From: Candidatus Heimdallarchaeota archaeon
GTDB taxonomy: Archaea; Asgardarchaeota; Njordarchaeia; Njordarchaeales; JAMOTR01
Length of the DNA: 19,718 nt
NCBI GenBank assembly: GCA_027068385.1
Contig: JAMOTR010000083.1
Location: 1-19,718, forward strand
Direction: 5' to 3'
Shown here piece by piece: positions 6,313 to 14,144 of the stretch. The notes beneath the pieces are model-generated. The model was not told where the DNA came from. It worked only from the letters and a program-made list of their open reading frames with translations, and did no database searches. The position numbers and the translations under genes are program-made. Numbering within the stretch: the stretch's first letter is position 1; the number at the start of each line of letters is the position of its first letter.

Positions 6313-7211
6313 ACAGCCTCGCCCGTGATCGTAACGGTCCGGGTCACGGTAATGGCGTTAGCGTTAGAGGGGACGATGATAAGGACGTAGAAGCCCATAA
6401 CGGTGGAGCTTACCGATTCGTCCGCCTGCGCTATAGCGGCCTGGGCGAGTTTTACCGTATCACCGGAAGCCGCGGGGAAAGAGGAGCCGACGAGTCCGTA
6501 AGGGTTATCGTATATGGTCTTTATCTGATGTAGCTCCGTATAGGATACGGGAGGAGTAGAATCGGTCGAGGAATCGGTGAAGTCCGTGTCGTCGTCCACG
6601 AATAGGTACTTCTTTCCGTTAGAGTCCTGAGCTAGGGATATGTAGATGGTTACCTGCGTCGGATTCCGAGAGTTTCCGTCGGAAGAGCTCCGCACGTACG
6701 TGGTATAAGTAGCCTGGGCTACCTCGGTATATCCTGAGGGTAGGGTGGGAGTGAAGGATGATCCCGCGTTCGATAGCGTCACCTCAATGTAAGCTGGGGT
6801 GTAATAGCCGTAATCGGTATGAGAGGTATCCCGCTTTACGAACACGTTATCGGCTCCGAACGTGTACGTAGTAGAGCCGGACGTGGAGGCGGTGATGTCC
6901 GAGATGTAATAAATGGCCTCGACGTTCGTATCGTATTCGTCCCATGAGATCTTAGCAGGGGCGTCCGTAGCGTCGTTCTCCGAGTCTAATACGTAATATG
7001 TGGTGGTTCCTATGGTCACTTTCTGGGCCGTATTGGGGTCGAAGGATCCGAAATCAATAGACGAGCTTATCATATGTATGGACACTGTAGCCGGAATCGT
7101 AACGGATATCGTACCGCTACCCGTAATCGCTATAGCTACTTCCGTAGTAGGGTATGAAACCATCACTAGAACAACAAGAGCGACTAACGGTAAGATCGAG
7201 AGACGTCTCAT
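6309..7211 (-). CDS. Secreted Ser/Thr-rich beta protein, possible filament subunit
   Basis: From the ATG at 7211 the protein is 300 aa, with a clear signal peptide (MRR, hydrophobic core 4-18) and a signal peptidase I-like A-I-A site at 26-28. The mature part has no Cys, more than a quarter Ser/Thr by my count, many Tyr and Asp, and few Lys/Arg. It opens with 'GSGTISVTIPATVSIHM' followed by 'SSIDFGSFDPNT', a pattern seen in secreted beta-sandwich proteins. A strand-prone N-terminus after cleavage would suit donor-strand polymers such as TasA-like or archaeal bundling pilins, but I cannot demonstrate homology. There is no N-x-S/T sequon and no C-terminal anchor. An in-frame ATG at 7250 exists, but it lies only about 13 nt from the centre of the CTTTTAAAAG box, upstream of where transcription should begin. 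The box AATAATT at 7232-7238, 24 nt before 7211, fits a leaderless start there. Confidence 0.65.
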   Translation of the reverse strand: MRRLSILPLVALVVLVMVSYPTTEVAIAITGSGTISVTIPATVSIHMISSSIDFGSFDPNTAQKVTIGTTTYYVLDSENDATDAPAKISWDEYDTNVEAIYYISDITASTSGSTTYTFGADNVFVKRDTSHTDYGYYTPAYIEVTLSNAGSSFTPTLPSGYTEVAQATYTTYVRSSSDGNSRNPTQVTIYISLAQDSNGKKYLFVDDDTDFTDSSTDSTPPVSYTELHQIKTIYDNPYGLVGSSFPAASGDTVKLAQAAIAQADESVSSTVMGFYVLIIVPSNANAITVTRTVTITGEAV

Positions 7212-7231
7212 ACGTGTTCTAGTGACGAAGG

Positions 7232-7268
7232 AATAATTGAAGGATATCATCGAACTAACTTTTAAAAG
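7232..7268 (-). promoter_or_regulatory. AT-rich promoter region of the secreted beta-protein operon
   Basis: Two TATA-like boxes lie between the HD gene and the secreted beta-protein gene. AATAATT (7232-7238) is 24 nt before the ATG at 7211, and the palindromic CTTTTAAAAG (7259-7268) is about 52 nt before it. Either one favours the start at 7211 over 7250, and both indicate that this operon can be transcribed independently of the HD gene. Confidence 0.45.
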
Positions 7269-7273
7269 AAGCC

Positions 7274-8545
7274 CTATAGAAAAGCTCGCATCGTTATCCC
7301 TATCTTCTCTTCTCCGTGCTCGAGAGCCCTTCTTATCACGCGCGCTATTTCGTCTCTATCTATATCCTTATCGCGCGGCACGTAGACGCGAACGTAAATG
7401 GTGTTTAGAGACTTATCGGGGAGTACCTCCATGTAATCTATCTCGCCCGTATCCAAAGGTATCACCGCCCTCTCGTCGAACGGATTATCCGGTATATTCT
7501 TAATATGTTGAACTACTATGTACGGATCCTCTATTTTGTACCTCTTTAGAACATCCTTTATGGCCTGAACGATCCCACTCTTTACGACGTTCACGCGTAG
7601 TCCTACGGGGCCGTGAGAAATCTCCGCGCGGTAAATGCACTTAAACGGTAGCTTGCGCTTAATTACGTCTAACGCTATATGCCTTATGGAGGCGTCGTTA
7701 TAGGCGTCCCGTATCACGTTATCGTCCGTGAGCCTCAAGAACTCGCTATAATCCCCTTCAAGAGCGTTCTCGAGAACGGGAGCGTACTTGTGGAACAAGG
7801 CCGAGAGTATCTTCCTTATCATATAATCGAGGATTAGGGATGTCTTGTGGAGGTATACTTTCGTGAACAGGTCGCGCCTCGAGATAAGGAGCGTCCTAAG
7901 AGTGTCCAAAGCCTTAGAACGAAGCACTATCGTGTCGCCCTCGATGAATGAGTTCCTTATTAGTCTCTCCCGCTTCACGGAGGCCACGTCTACGTTCGTG
8001 TGTAGACGGTCCCTATTTACGAAGTCTAATATGTCCGACGGGTATATCCGATACACCACGGTATGGCTCAATGCCCCTTTTCTCGACTCTAAGAGATCCA
8101 CTACCTCCTTAGGATCCACGCCCGCCTCAGAAATTACGTCCGCTAGATCCGTATTTAGTATCAAAGCGTGTCCGAACCTCTCGTGGTTCCACCCGTCTTT
8201 GAGGCTCTTCCGTATTACGTCGTCGAACGTATGACTAAAGGGACCGTGTCCCACGTCGTGTAACAGGCCCGCGATCATCGCGAGCTTCTTAGCGTATTCC
8301 TTGTCCTCGTTAAGACCGTTCTCCACTAACTCCTCAGCGAACACTCCCGCCAGGTGCATCACGCCCAAGGAATGTTCGAACCTCGTATGAGTAGCGCTAG
8401 GATATACCCGATGTACCGTCTGCAATTGCCTAACCCGCCTCAACCTCTGAACGAGCGGATGATCAACAATCGGCACGATTTCTTCCGGAATTTGAATCGT
8501 GCTATACAACGGATCGGCTACCTCCTTATATCCGCGACTAAACAT
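7274..8545 (-). CDS. HD-domain phosphohydrolase, SAMHD1/dGTPase-like
   Basis: Cytosolic metal-dependent phosphohydrolase of 423 aa. The N-terminal 'DPLYSTIQIPEEIVPIVDHPLVQRLRRVRQL' layout (written here in the family pattern, residues 11-41) and 'FEHSLGVMHLAG' are typical of the SAMHD1/YdhJ branch of HD proteins. Metal ligands visible are H58, H96-D97 in 'LLHDVGHGPFSHTF', and D171 in 'SDILDFVNRD'. Relatives hydrolyse dNTPs to nucleosides and triphosphate, but substrates vary, so the activity here is inferred. The C-terminal 200 residues carry the helical extension usual for this branch and basic patches. A TATA-like box (8565-8572) lies about 24 nt before the ATG, supporting the start and a leaderless mRNA. 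It is co-directional with the secreted beta-protein operon 62 nt downstream; no functional link is evident. Confidence 0.88.
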   Translation of the reverse strand: MFSRGYKEVADPLYSTIQIPEEIVPIVDHPLVQRLRRVRQLQTVHRVYPSATHTRFEHSLGVMHLAGVFAEELVENGLNEDKEYAKKLAMIAGLLHDVGHGPFSHTFDDVIRKSLKDGWNHERFGHALILNTDLADVISEAGVDPKEVVDLLESRKGALSHTVVYRIYPSDILDFVNRDRLHTNVDVASVKRERLIRNSFIEGDTIVLRSKALDTLRTLLISRRDLFTKVYLHKTSLILDYMIRKILSALFHKYAPVLENALEGDYSEFLRLTDDNVIRDAYNDASIRHIALDVIKRKLPFKCIYRAEISHGPVGLRVNVVKSGIVQAIKDVLKRYKIEDPYIVVQHIKNIPDNPFDERAVIPLDTGEIDYMEVLPDKSLNTIYVRVYVPRDKDIDRDEIARVIRRALEHGEEKIGITMRAFL

Positions 8546-8564
8546 ATAAATAAGCCGTACCTCT

Positions 8565-8572
8565 TATTTAAA
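8565..8572 (-). promoter_or_regulatory. TATA-like box of the HD phosphohydrolase gene
   Basis: TTTAAATA on the minus strand is centred about 24 nt before the ATG at 8545, the spacing expected for leaderless transcription. A second AT box (around 8581-8590) lies farther upstream. The remainder of the 85-bp gap to the radical SAM gene shows nothing else. Confidence 0.5.
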
Positions 8573-8630
8573 AACATCCCATATTTATTTCGAACGTCAA
8601 ACGGAAAGGGCGTAACTTAAACTTTCGTAG

Positions 8631-9731
8631 TTACATCAACCTCTCCTCGTGCATCAGCGCCCTATCGGCCGTAGGATAGCGCTCCACTATCTTTATCGAT
8701 ACGATATCACTCAGGACGTCGCGGTATTCCTCAACTAAGAACTCGGCTACGTCTACGCTCGTGTGTATTTCATTTCCTTTTACCTCCCGTAGCTCTTTAG
8801 GAACCTCCGAGAGCTCTAGTATTTTGATTACCTCATCCAAGTCGCCCTCGATCTCCGCGTATATCCGAGTTCCGTCCGGGGATATAAGATGATAAGGCTT
8901 CGCGATGTGATGGGAGCGACGTATAAGCCTGTTACGGAACTGTACCGAATCCTTCGCCTTAGCCGTGCACAAGTGTAACGAAATCTTACCCGAGAACTCC
9001 TTCACGAGCTTTAGTCCCAGATCGTAGGATCCTTCGATGGCCGCTAAGGAATCGCGACGCACGCGTAGTCCTCTAGAGAGGAGCTCCATTTGATTCGCCT
9101 CCGTAGCCTCGAGCTCGTTTAGGTTCACGAAGTCCAAGTTAAGCTCGATAGCCTTTCTGATCACGTTTCTCGCCCGCTCGTCGTAACCTTTTAGAGGTAT
9201 TACCGGGATTTCGAAGCCCACTTTCCGATCGTATTTCCTCGCCATTTCTGCGAGCTTAAATCCCTTCTCGTCCACCGGATGAATTCTTATCTCATCGAGG
9301 CCCGAGTCGTAGAGCTTACTTAATACGTCCTCACTCGCCACCGGAGCGGACGTGTATAAGTGTATGTGGAAGGATCTTCCGAACTTATCCTTTAGGAGCC
9401 TTATCGCGTATGCCGTCCTATCTATTACTACTAACGGATCCCCTCCCGTAATACTCGCTCCACGGCTTCCAGAGCGCTCTATTTCCTTTATGATCTTATC
9501 CCGATCGATCTCGTCTATCGAGAGAAAGCCCGAGCGTGACCTAGCGACGATCAACTCATTAACGGCCACCACGTCTCCGCGCCTAGGGAGAGAAAGAGGG
9601 CAATAGAAACAGTTTCTAGGACAAACGCCCGTAATAAACACGACGCTTTTTAGTCCCGAGCGACATAGACGACATCCTACGGGCATCTCACCCGAGAGAA
9701 CGGAATCTCCGGCTAACCTGATCATCATCAC
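8631..9731 (-). CDS. Uncharacterised archaeal radical SAM protein (COG2108-like)
   Basis: Protein of 366 aa. The radical SAM [4Fe-4S] motif is C37-x3-C41-x2-C44 in 'GVCPRNCFYCPLS', preceded by a CxxC pair at C20 and C23. 'ITGGDPLVV' is the glycine-rich SAM-binding strand and 'IHLYTSAP' follows in the barrel. The motif spacing and 'CFYCPLS' wording match what I recall of COG2108, archaeal Fe-S proteins annotated as related to pyruvate formate-lyase activases but without a proven reaction. The C-terminal third (from about residue 285) is a separate small domain with 'LISPDGTRIYAEIEGD'. The start is GTG at 9731 or ATG at 9728; it overlaps or touches the stop of the phosphodiesterase gene upstream, so the two are probably co-transcribed. 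Substrate unknown. Confidence 0.82.
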   Translation of the reverse strand: MMMIRLAGDSVLSGEMPVGCRLCRSGLKSVVFITGVCPRNCFYCPLSLPRRGDVVAVNELIVARSRSGFLSIDEIDRDKIIKEIERSGSRGASITGGDPLVVIDRTAYAIRLLKDKFGRSFHIHLYTSAPVASEDVLSKLYDSGLDEIRIHPVDEKGFKLAEMARKYDRKVGFEIPVIPLKGYDERARNVIRKAIELNLDFVNLNELEATEANQMELLSRGLRVRRDSLAAIEGSYDLGLKLVKEFSGKISLHLCTAKAKDSVQFRNRLIRRSHHIAKPYHLISPDGTRIYAEIEGDLDEVIKILELSEVPKELREVKGNEIHTSVDVAEFLVEEYRDVLSDIVSIKIVERYPTADRALMHEERLM

Positions 9732-11413
9732 GCATTAAAAAATCGCTTTATACGCTTCGCTATGTATATCGAAGCCGCTATGATAGCTATGAATAACACG
9801 AGCGTGACCGCCATCTTGGCTACGGGTTGTACCACGTTCGCGCTCGCGGGCTTCTGTACGTTAATATAATACACGTGCCCAGCTACTTCCTCCCCGTTTA
9901 CGAGCAGCGATACGATTACTTTATAAGAACCCTCGTTTAGGGTTAAGCCCACCCTAACGCTACCGCTACCGCTTACGTTCACGCTTTTAGAGGTTACCTC
10001 ATTACCGTTAGAATCGTACACGGTCACCTTCACCTCCCCGCTTGTCCCCGAGGGTAAGGAATAGAAGATAGATATGTAGAACGTAGATCCGGACTCTACG
10101 AACGGAGGCATCTCGGCGGAGACGCTCGATAGAACCTTTTCGTCAAGAACGCGCGATGCGTTTCCGTGCCCTATGGGCTCCAAGCCTAGGAACCCGAAGC
10201 TCATGGCCGCTACGTCTATGGACGTTATGTGATCAACGTTCTTTATCACGTCCCGCCCGGAGAACACCCGAGCGTGCGTCACTTCGGTGTAGTAACCCCC
10301 GTGAGCTCCATGGAGCGTACCGTCGGCGAAGTAATACGGGGGCTTTAAGGACACGAATATGTCTCCAGCATAGGGCGTGTCTAGACCTATGTCCTTTAAC
10401 GTCCCGTTCGCTCCATCTACGTACACGCTCGTCCGAACTCCGTCTACCTTCCCCGTGTTCCGAAGAGTCTGAACGGCTTTCTCTATCGTATTAGTATCGT
10501 TGTTTAATAGGTATAAGAGAACTCCGTTACCTGAGGTACCTATGCCCACGTGCGTGACCCCGGCTACGGCTAGCTCGGGAATTATAAGGGCGTGCGTTAC
10601 GGTGTCCTCGGTCGCAACGTTTTCGCTTACCGGGGCCATGGAGTGGTCGCCGCACACGATAACGAGGCTCCTAGACCGGATGGGGGTGCTCTTCAACCGC
10701 GTAATGAACTCATACACTAAGGATATCTCCTGTAAGGCCACCTGGGCGTACTCCGGAGAGAACGGCCCATAGTTGTGTCCTATGTAGTCGGTACCCGGAA
10801 GGTTCACGAGTATGTACCCTCTCTCCCCGTCGACGATCTTATCGATCCGGGACTCCACGATCCTCTTCGTCTCGTTCATGGCCCGCTCGTTGATGTACAT
10901 CTGGTTCGTTAAGTTATCGTAGTCCACGTATCCCGGATACTTATCGAGCACGGTCGCCTTACCGTTCGTACCCAATAGCGCTAAGAGCTTAGATTTAGCG
11001 GTAACTAGAGCCGTTAGGTATCCCTTCTCCCCCGCTACTGTATACAACGTCGTGAGGTTCTCGCTCGCGAGTATATCGCTCCGGGAGAGCTCCGCGTCCG
11101 AAGGAGAGGTCCAATCGGACCTAAGCTTATTGGGGTCATACACATAGGTATTAGGGATATTCGTCTCGTTCGGGTACATACCGGTAACGAACGTCAGGTG
11201 ATTCACGATCGTCACTGCAGGATACGTCACGTATAGTGGGACGGAGAGCCTCGCTAGAGAATCTAGGGAAGTAGCGTTAGGTAGGTACGCGGGATTGAAA
11301 CCGTCGAGGACGATCACGACGACGAGACGACCGTGGGGTTCCGAAGGGGCGGTTTGGTACGGTATGAATACGAAGGATACGAGTATTAAGAGCGCTAGAA
11401 ACTTCTTATCCAT
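9728..11413 (-). CDS. Membrane-anchored alkaline-phosphatase-superfamily phosphodiesterase (NPP-like)
   Basis: Extracytoplasmic metal-dependent phosphodiesterase or pyrophosphatase of 561 aa. A Sec signal peptide spans about 1-22 and the catalytic domain about 28-415. Conserved positions match the nucleotide pyrophosphatase/phosphodiesterase pattern: D37 ('VIVLDGFNP'), nucleophile T68 and N71 ('YPAVTIVNH'), D209 and H213 ('TDYIGHNYG'), D256-H257 ('CGDHSM'), and H368/H371 ('LHGAHGG'). A beta-sandwich ('GEVKVTVYDSNGNEVTSKSV') follows at about 440-520, then a C-terminal membrane helix at about 535-555 and a basic tail. Nine N-x-S/T sequons support surface exposure and glycosylation. Relatives cleave nucleotides, phospholipids or lipid-linked phosphodiesters; which substrate applies here cannot be read from sequence. 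It overlaps the radical SAM gene at its 3' end. The upstream 88-bp gap shared with the divergent gene holds only weak AT boxes. Confidence 0.88.
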   Translation of the reverse strand: MDKKFLALLILVSFVFIPYQTAPSEPHGRLVVVIVLDGFNPAYLPNATSLDSLARLSVPLYVTYPAVTIVNHLTFVTGMYPNETNIPNTYVYDPNKLRSDWTSPSDAELSRSDILASENLTTLYTVAGEKGYLTALVTAKSKLLALLGTNGKATVLDKYPGYVDYDNLTNQMYINERAMNETKRIVESRIDKIVDGERGYILVNLPGTDYIGHNYGPFSPEYAQVALQEISLVYEFITRLKSTPIRSRSLVIVCGDHSMAPVSENVATEDTVTHALIIPELAVAGVTHVGIGTSGNGVLLYLLNNDTNTIEKAVQTLRNTGKVDGVRTSVYVDGANGTLKDIGLDTPYAGDIFVSLKPPYYFADGTLHGAHGGYYTEVTHARVFSGRDVIKNVDHITSIDVAAMSFGFLGLEPIGHGNASRVLDEKVLSSVSAEMPPFVESGSTFYISIFYSLPSGTSGEVKVTVYDSNGNEVTSKSVNVSGSGSVRVGLTLNEGSYKVIVSLLVNGEEVAGHVYYINVQKPASANVVQPVAKMAVTLVLFIAIIAASIYIAKRIKRFFNA

Positions 11414-11501
11414 AATTTGTAGACGCGTATTAGTTTCAACGTTACCCCCAGATCTCTTCGGATGGAGGAGAAATCCTTAGGACTATAACCATATCTTACT
11501 C

Positions 11502-12371
11502 GTGGAAGTTGAAGACGTAATATTAGAAAGCGTGGACCGGTTAACCAACCAGCCGGAGGCGCTTGATGAAGTTAAAAATTTCTTCCTTTCACTCACGTCG
11601 GGCCTTACTAAGGGCTCAATCACCGTCGAGGAGGCGTCGATTATAGCTAAGAACGTGCTCTTGATATACCCCGCTTTATTCGTCGATCGCATACTAGACA
11701 TCGCTAGCAAGGTAAACGAGCCGATAAAGTTCGCGGAGAACATATTAAAGATATTAGAAGAGGACTCAAAGGGGTGCTTATTATTATGCTCTAGGAGGAG
11801 AGGGTACGGGAGGAAGGCGAAAATAAGGCTCACCTCCTTAGCGTTGCATTCGCTCATCTATCGGGGATTCCCCACAGAGAGATTACGTAGGCTAGAGCGT
11901 ATCGCGAAGAACATAAAGAGGTTGGAGGTGACGGACGCGACTAGCCTCATATGGATATACATCTCATTATCTTTGGGCTACGCGAGCTTAGGATTCTTTA
12001 GTAATGCCTTCAGGTGTATCGAGAGGGCGTTAAAGATCACGAAGATCGCGATAAACGCGCCCGAGGTGCTCCTCGTGCTTAAACAGATACTATTAATATA
12101 CCGCAAGGCGACGCGGGTGAGAGGCGAATGCTTATACGCGATTGATAAGCTCAGGGAGTTCGTAAATAGCCTTCAGGTGATGACCACCCTCGACGAGCTA
12201 AATAGCGATATCTTCGACTTCGTCACAGAAAAGTATCGTGAGTCTAAGGAAGCGATGAGCAAATGCGATAAGCGTTATGTAGATTACAAGGAGCTAAAGA
12301 ACCTCCTAGAGACGTTACGCGAGATCTTAGATATATACGAGGAGATGTTCAGTAAAGCGTTAAGGAGGTGA
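11502..12371 (+). CDS. Unknown all-helical protein, possibly TPR-like
   Basis: Not recognised. It is 289 aa from the GTG at 11502 and predicted almost entirely helical, with no signal peptide. Residues around 110-230 read as paired amphipathic helices ('SLGYASLGFFSNAFRCIERALKI' follows the A-G-A pattern of a TPR helix pair), suggesting a scaffold or protein-binding fold. Around 90-105 is a basic Cys-containing patch, 'CLLLCSRRRGYGRKAK'. The last 60 residues look like a charged coiled coil. The start is uncertain: a box CTATAA at 11483-11488 is only about 17 nt from this GTG, so a later start such as the GTG at 11532 is possible. The 3' end overlaps the convergent Cgi121-like gene by 23 bp. 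It is divergent from the phosphodiesterase gene; no role can be assigned from context. Confidence 0.6.
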   Translation: MEVEDVILESVDRLTNQPEALDEVKNFFLSLTSGLTKGSITVEEASIIAKNVLLIYPALFVDRILDIASKVNEPIKFAENILKILEEDSKGCLLLCSRRRGYGRKAKIRLTSLALHSLIYRGFPTERLRRLERIAKNIKRLEVTDATSLIWIYISLSLGYASLGFFSNAFRCIERALKITKIAINAPEVLLVLKQILLIYRKATRVRGECLYAIDKLREFVNSLQVMTTLDELNSDIFDFVTEKYRESKEAMSKCDKRYVDYKELKNLLETLREILDIYEEMFSKALRR

Positions 12372-12771
12372 TCGCGGCTTTTTCTATGATCTCCTTTTCG
12401 TTCGTCGTCCCATGTATTTCCTTCACGTCTTCCTCCTTAGGCCGCCCTTCGATCGCATTTATGTTCCGTTCTCCCACGCCCAGAACTTGTACTACCCCTC
12501 CTTCTACTCCCACCTTCTCTAACGCTTTAGATATCTGATTCGTTCCCGCCACTAAGCATAAAGCCACGGAGTTCGGGAGCCTTATCCTACGTCCCTTTAA
12601 GATCCGGCTCTTATAAGCTATATAGAAGCCGTGTCTCGGGGTAATTATAGAGCCGAATCTAAGCGGCTGGACGAAGCCGAGATTAGGGTCATATTTAATT
12701 AAGGATCTAGGATCGTCGACCTCAGTTACGCCCACGAAGAGCTTCAATCCCTTAAAGAACGTAACGAACAT
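12349..12771 (-). CDS. KEOPS complex subunit Cgi121-like protein
   Basis: A 140-aa cytosolic protein. The central segment 'LPNSVALCLVAGTNQISKALEKVGV' aligns by eye with the Cgi121 core, in which a strand is followed by 'SGQRQIxEAIKxxG'. A preceding helix region with 'RHGFYIAYKSR' and a C-terminal helix ending near 'IIEKAAITSL' also fit. In KEOPS, Cgi121 binds Bud32 and the tRNA 3' CCA end and aids t6A37 formation on ANN-decoding tRNAs. The other KEOPS genes are not in this window. The ATG at 12771 is supported by a TATA-like box 26-27 nt upstream, in a short gap shared with the divergent tRNA-Arg gene. The family call rests on motif recall without an alignment score. Confidence 0.7.
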   Translation of the reverse strand: MFVTFFKGLKLFVGVTEVDDPRSLIKYDPNLGFVQPLRFGSIITPRHGFYIAYKSRILKGRRIRLPNSVALCLVAGTNQISKALEKVGVEGGVVQVLGVGERNINAIEGRPKEEDVKEIHGTTNEKEIIEKAAITSLTLY

Positions 12772-12793
12772 TTCCTAAGGGCATTAAGGTAGG

Positions 12794-12801
12794 AAATAAA
12801 A
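12794..12801. promoter_or_regulatory. Shared TATA-like box for tRNA-Arg (+) and the Cgi121-like gene (-)
   Basis: AAATAAAA (minus strand TTTTATTT) is about 30 nt before the mature 5' end of the tRNA and 26-27 nt before the ATG of the Cgi121-like gene. It is the best-placed AT-rich box for both in a 56-bp gap, so it may serve both directions. A second AT stretch at 12818-12823 is too close to the tRNA to serve as its TATA box. Confidence 0.5.
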
Positions 12802-12827
12802 GGATGCTCTTTGATGATAAAATAGTA

Positions 12828-12905
12828 GGGGCCGTAGCTCAGCCTGGATAGAGCGCGGGACTCCTAATCCCGTGGTCCCGGGTTCAAATCCCGGCGGCCC
12901 CGCCA
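12828..12905 (+). tRNA. tRNA-Arg (anticodon CCT), CCA encoded
   Basis: Complete cloverleaf, intron-less. The acceptor stem GGGGCCG (12828-12834) pairs with CGGCCCC (12895-12901), and the D stem is GCTC/GAGC. The anticodon stem CGGGA/TCCCG encloses loop CTCCTAA with anticodon CCT at 12863-12865, and the T stem CCGGG/CCCGG encloses TTCAAAT. Discriminator G is at 12902 and CCA at 12903-12905 is encoded in the DNA. It reads AGG codons, which are frequent in the neighbouring genes. Confidence 0.97.
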
Positions 12906-12997
12906 GAGGGAAAAACTTACGCGCTAAGAGGAGACTTCTCTCGATTATAGGGGACGACTCGAGCGCCACAAGAAAAAATCACCTTCTCCGATATATC

Positions 12998-14143
12998 ATG
13001 AGTTTAGTAGAGAGGCTCTTAAGGGAGAGGCATGAGCGCACGTTTAAGCTCTTAGAGTCTTACGAGGTAGACGGTCGGGTAATACTCACGCGCGAGGTTT
13101 CCTCCCGGACGACGCTCGATACGAACTTCGAATACTTAATGGGCGATAAGAACGTAGGAGCGGCCGCGGCGATCGTACACGATGGAATCGTAGAGGGGAT
13201 CGTTCACGAAATAGATAAGGGTATGTTCGAAGCGTTCTCGAACGTAGGGAAACTTTACACGTATCGTAAGTACGAGGAGCTCTTAAGCCGGATAAAGGAG
13301 CGCGTGAAGGGAAAGACTCTCCTAGCGGATTACGTGGAGATAGAAGAAAACGAAAGGCGCGCGTTTTCTTCGCTTAACGCCCTTACGAGCGCGATGAAAG
13401 AATTCTTAGAGAAGTACGCTACGTTGAAGCCCGCGGGCGAGTTCGTCTTAAAGCTTCGCGGTGTGAAGACCCCTGGTGAAGTAGAGGCTCTTAAGAAAGC
13501 TACCGAATACTCGCGCGAGATCGCTGAGGAATTGCCGAACATGATCACGGAAGGTATGACGGAGAGAGAGCTAGCGTCTAAGTTATACGCGGAGATACGT
13601 AGATACGGTGAGCCTAGCTTTCCCGTGATCGTGGCTTTCCATGAGAACACCGCTAACCCGCATCACAGGCCGAGTTATAGAAGATTAGAGTCGAACGGCC
13701 CTATACTCGTGGACTTCGGGGTTAGATACGGAACGATGTGCGCCGATACTACGCGGATGTATTACCACGGAAGCCCCACCGAGGATTACCTCCTCGTACA
13801 TGAGGCCGTTTATGAGGCTAAGAACTACGTTGAGGAACATCTAAAGCCCGGAATAACGGGTAAAGAGGCTCACGAAATGGCCGTAGAGTACCTAAGGGAA
13901 AGAGGATATGCCGAATACTTCACCCACTCCTTAGGTCATGCGCTAGGCCTAGAAACTCACGACATAGGTCCCGGATTGAATCCCTATGAGAAGCGTAAGC
14001 TAGAGCCGTTTAACGTAGTCACCGTGGAACCCGGTGTGTATTTACCGAAGCGCTTCGGGGTACGTTTGGAGGACGACGTGGTCATAACCGAAGGTGGAGT
14101 AGAGAGGTTAATACACGTACCAAAAACCGTAATAATAGTGTGA
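12998..14143 (+). CDS. M24-family metallopeptidase, Xaa-Pro dipeptidase/aminopeptidase-like
   Basis: Cytosolic pita-bread metallopeptidase of 381 aa that releases N-terminal residues from X-Pro peptides. An N-terminal creatinase-like domain spans about 1-145. In the catalytic domain the five metal ligands are D239 ('LVDFG'), D250 ('CADTTR'), H314 ('HSLGHALG'), E344 ('VEPGVY') and E358 ('RLEDDV'), with H222/H223 and H321 as likely active-site histidines. The usual GHG(I/L)G reads GHALG, a mild variant. The ATG at 12998 is chosen because an in-frame GTG farther upstream (12872) lies inside the tRNA-Arg gene. An A-rich box at 12971-12977 is about 23 nt before the ATG, though read-through from the tRNA is possible. 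The gene ends 1 nt before the convergent top6A stop. Confidence 0.92.
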   Translation: MSLVERLLRERHERTFKLLESYEVDGRVILTREVSSRTTLDTNFEYLMGDKNVGAAAAIVHDGIVEGIVHEIDKGMFEAFSNVGKLYTYRKYEELLSRIKERVKGKTLLADYVEIEENERRAFSSLNALTSAMKEFLEKYATLKPAGEFVLKLRGVKTPGEVEALKKATEYSREIAEELPNMITEGMTERELASKLYAEIRRYGEPSFPVIVAFHENTANPHHRPSYRRLESNGPILVDFGVRYGTMCADTTRMYYHGSPTEDYLLVHEAVYEAKNYVEEHLKPGITGKEAHEMAVEYLRERGYAEYFTHSLGHALGLETHDIGPGLNPYEKRKLEPFNVVTVEPGVYLPKRFGVRLEDDVVITEGGVERLIHVPKTVIIV

Positions 14144-14144
14144 T

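Noticed and set aside
7212..7250. Upstream ATG at 7250 for the secreted beta protein
   Set aside because: It precedes the predicted transcription start, and the extra residues would precede a normal 'MRR' plus hydrophobic signal peptide.
10156..10772. Plus-strand frames opposite the phosphodiesterase gene
   Set aside because: They are antisense to conserved catalytic motifs, with unlikely composition and no recognisable domain.
12177..12183. Single GTGATGA C-box match on the plus strand
   Set aside because: No CTGA follows at the required spacing and it sits in coding sequence. The same applies to ATGATGA at 16258-16264 and the match at the start of the radical SAM gene (about 9725-9731, minus).
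12784..12969. Small minus-strand reading frame with a 'GPPGFEPGTTGL' peptide
   Set aside because: It is the antisense translation of the tRNA-Arg gene, a well-known spurious ORF pattern.
12872..12997. Upstream GTG extension of the M24 peptidase
   Set aside because: The GTG lies inside the tRNA-Arg anticodon arm and the added residues do not belong to the family. The ATG at 12998 is used instead.
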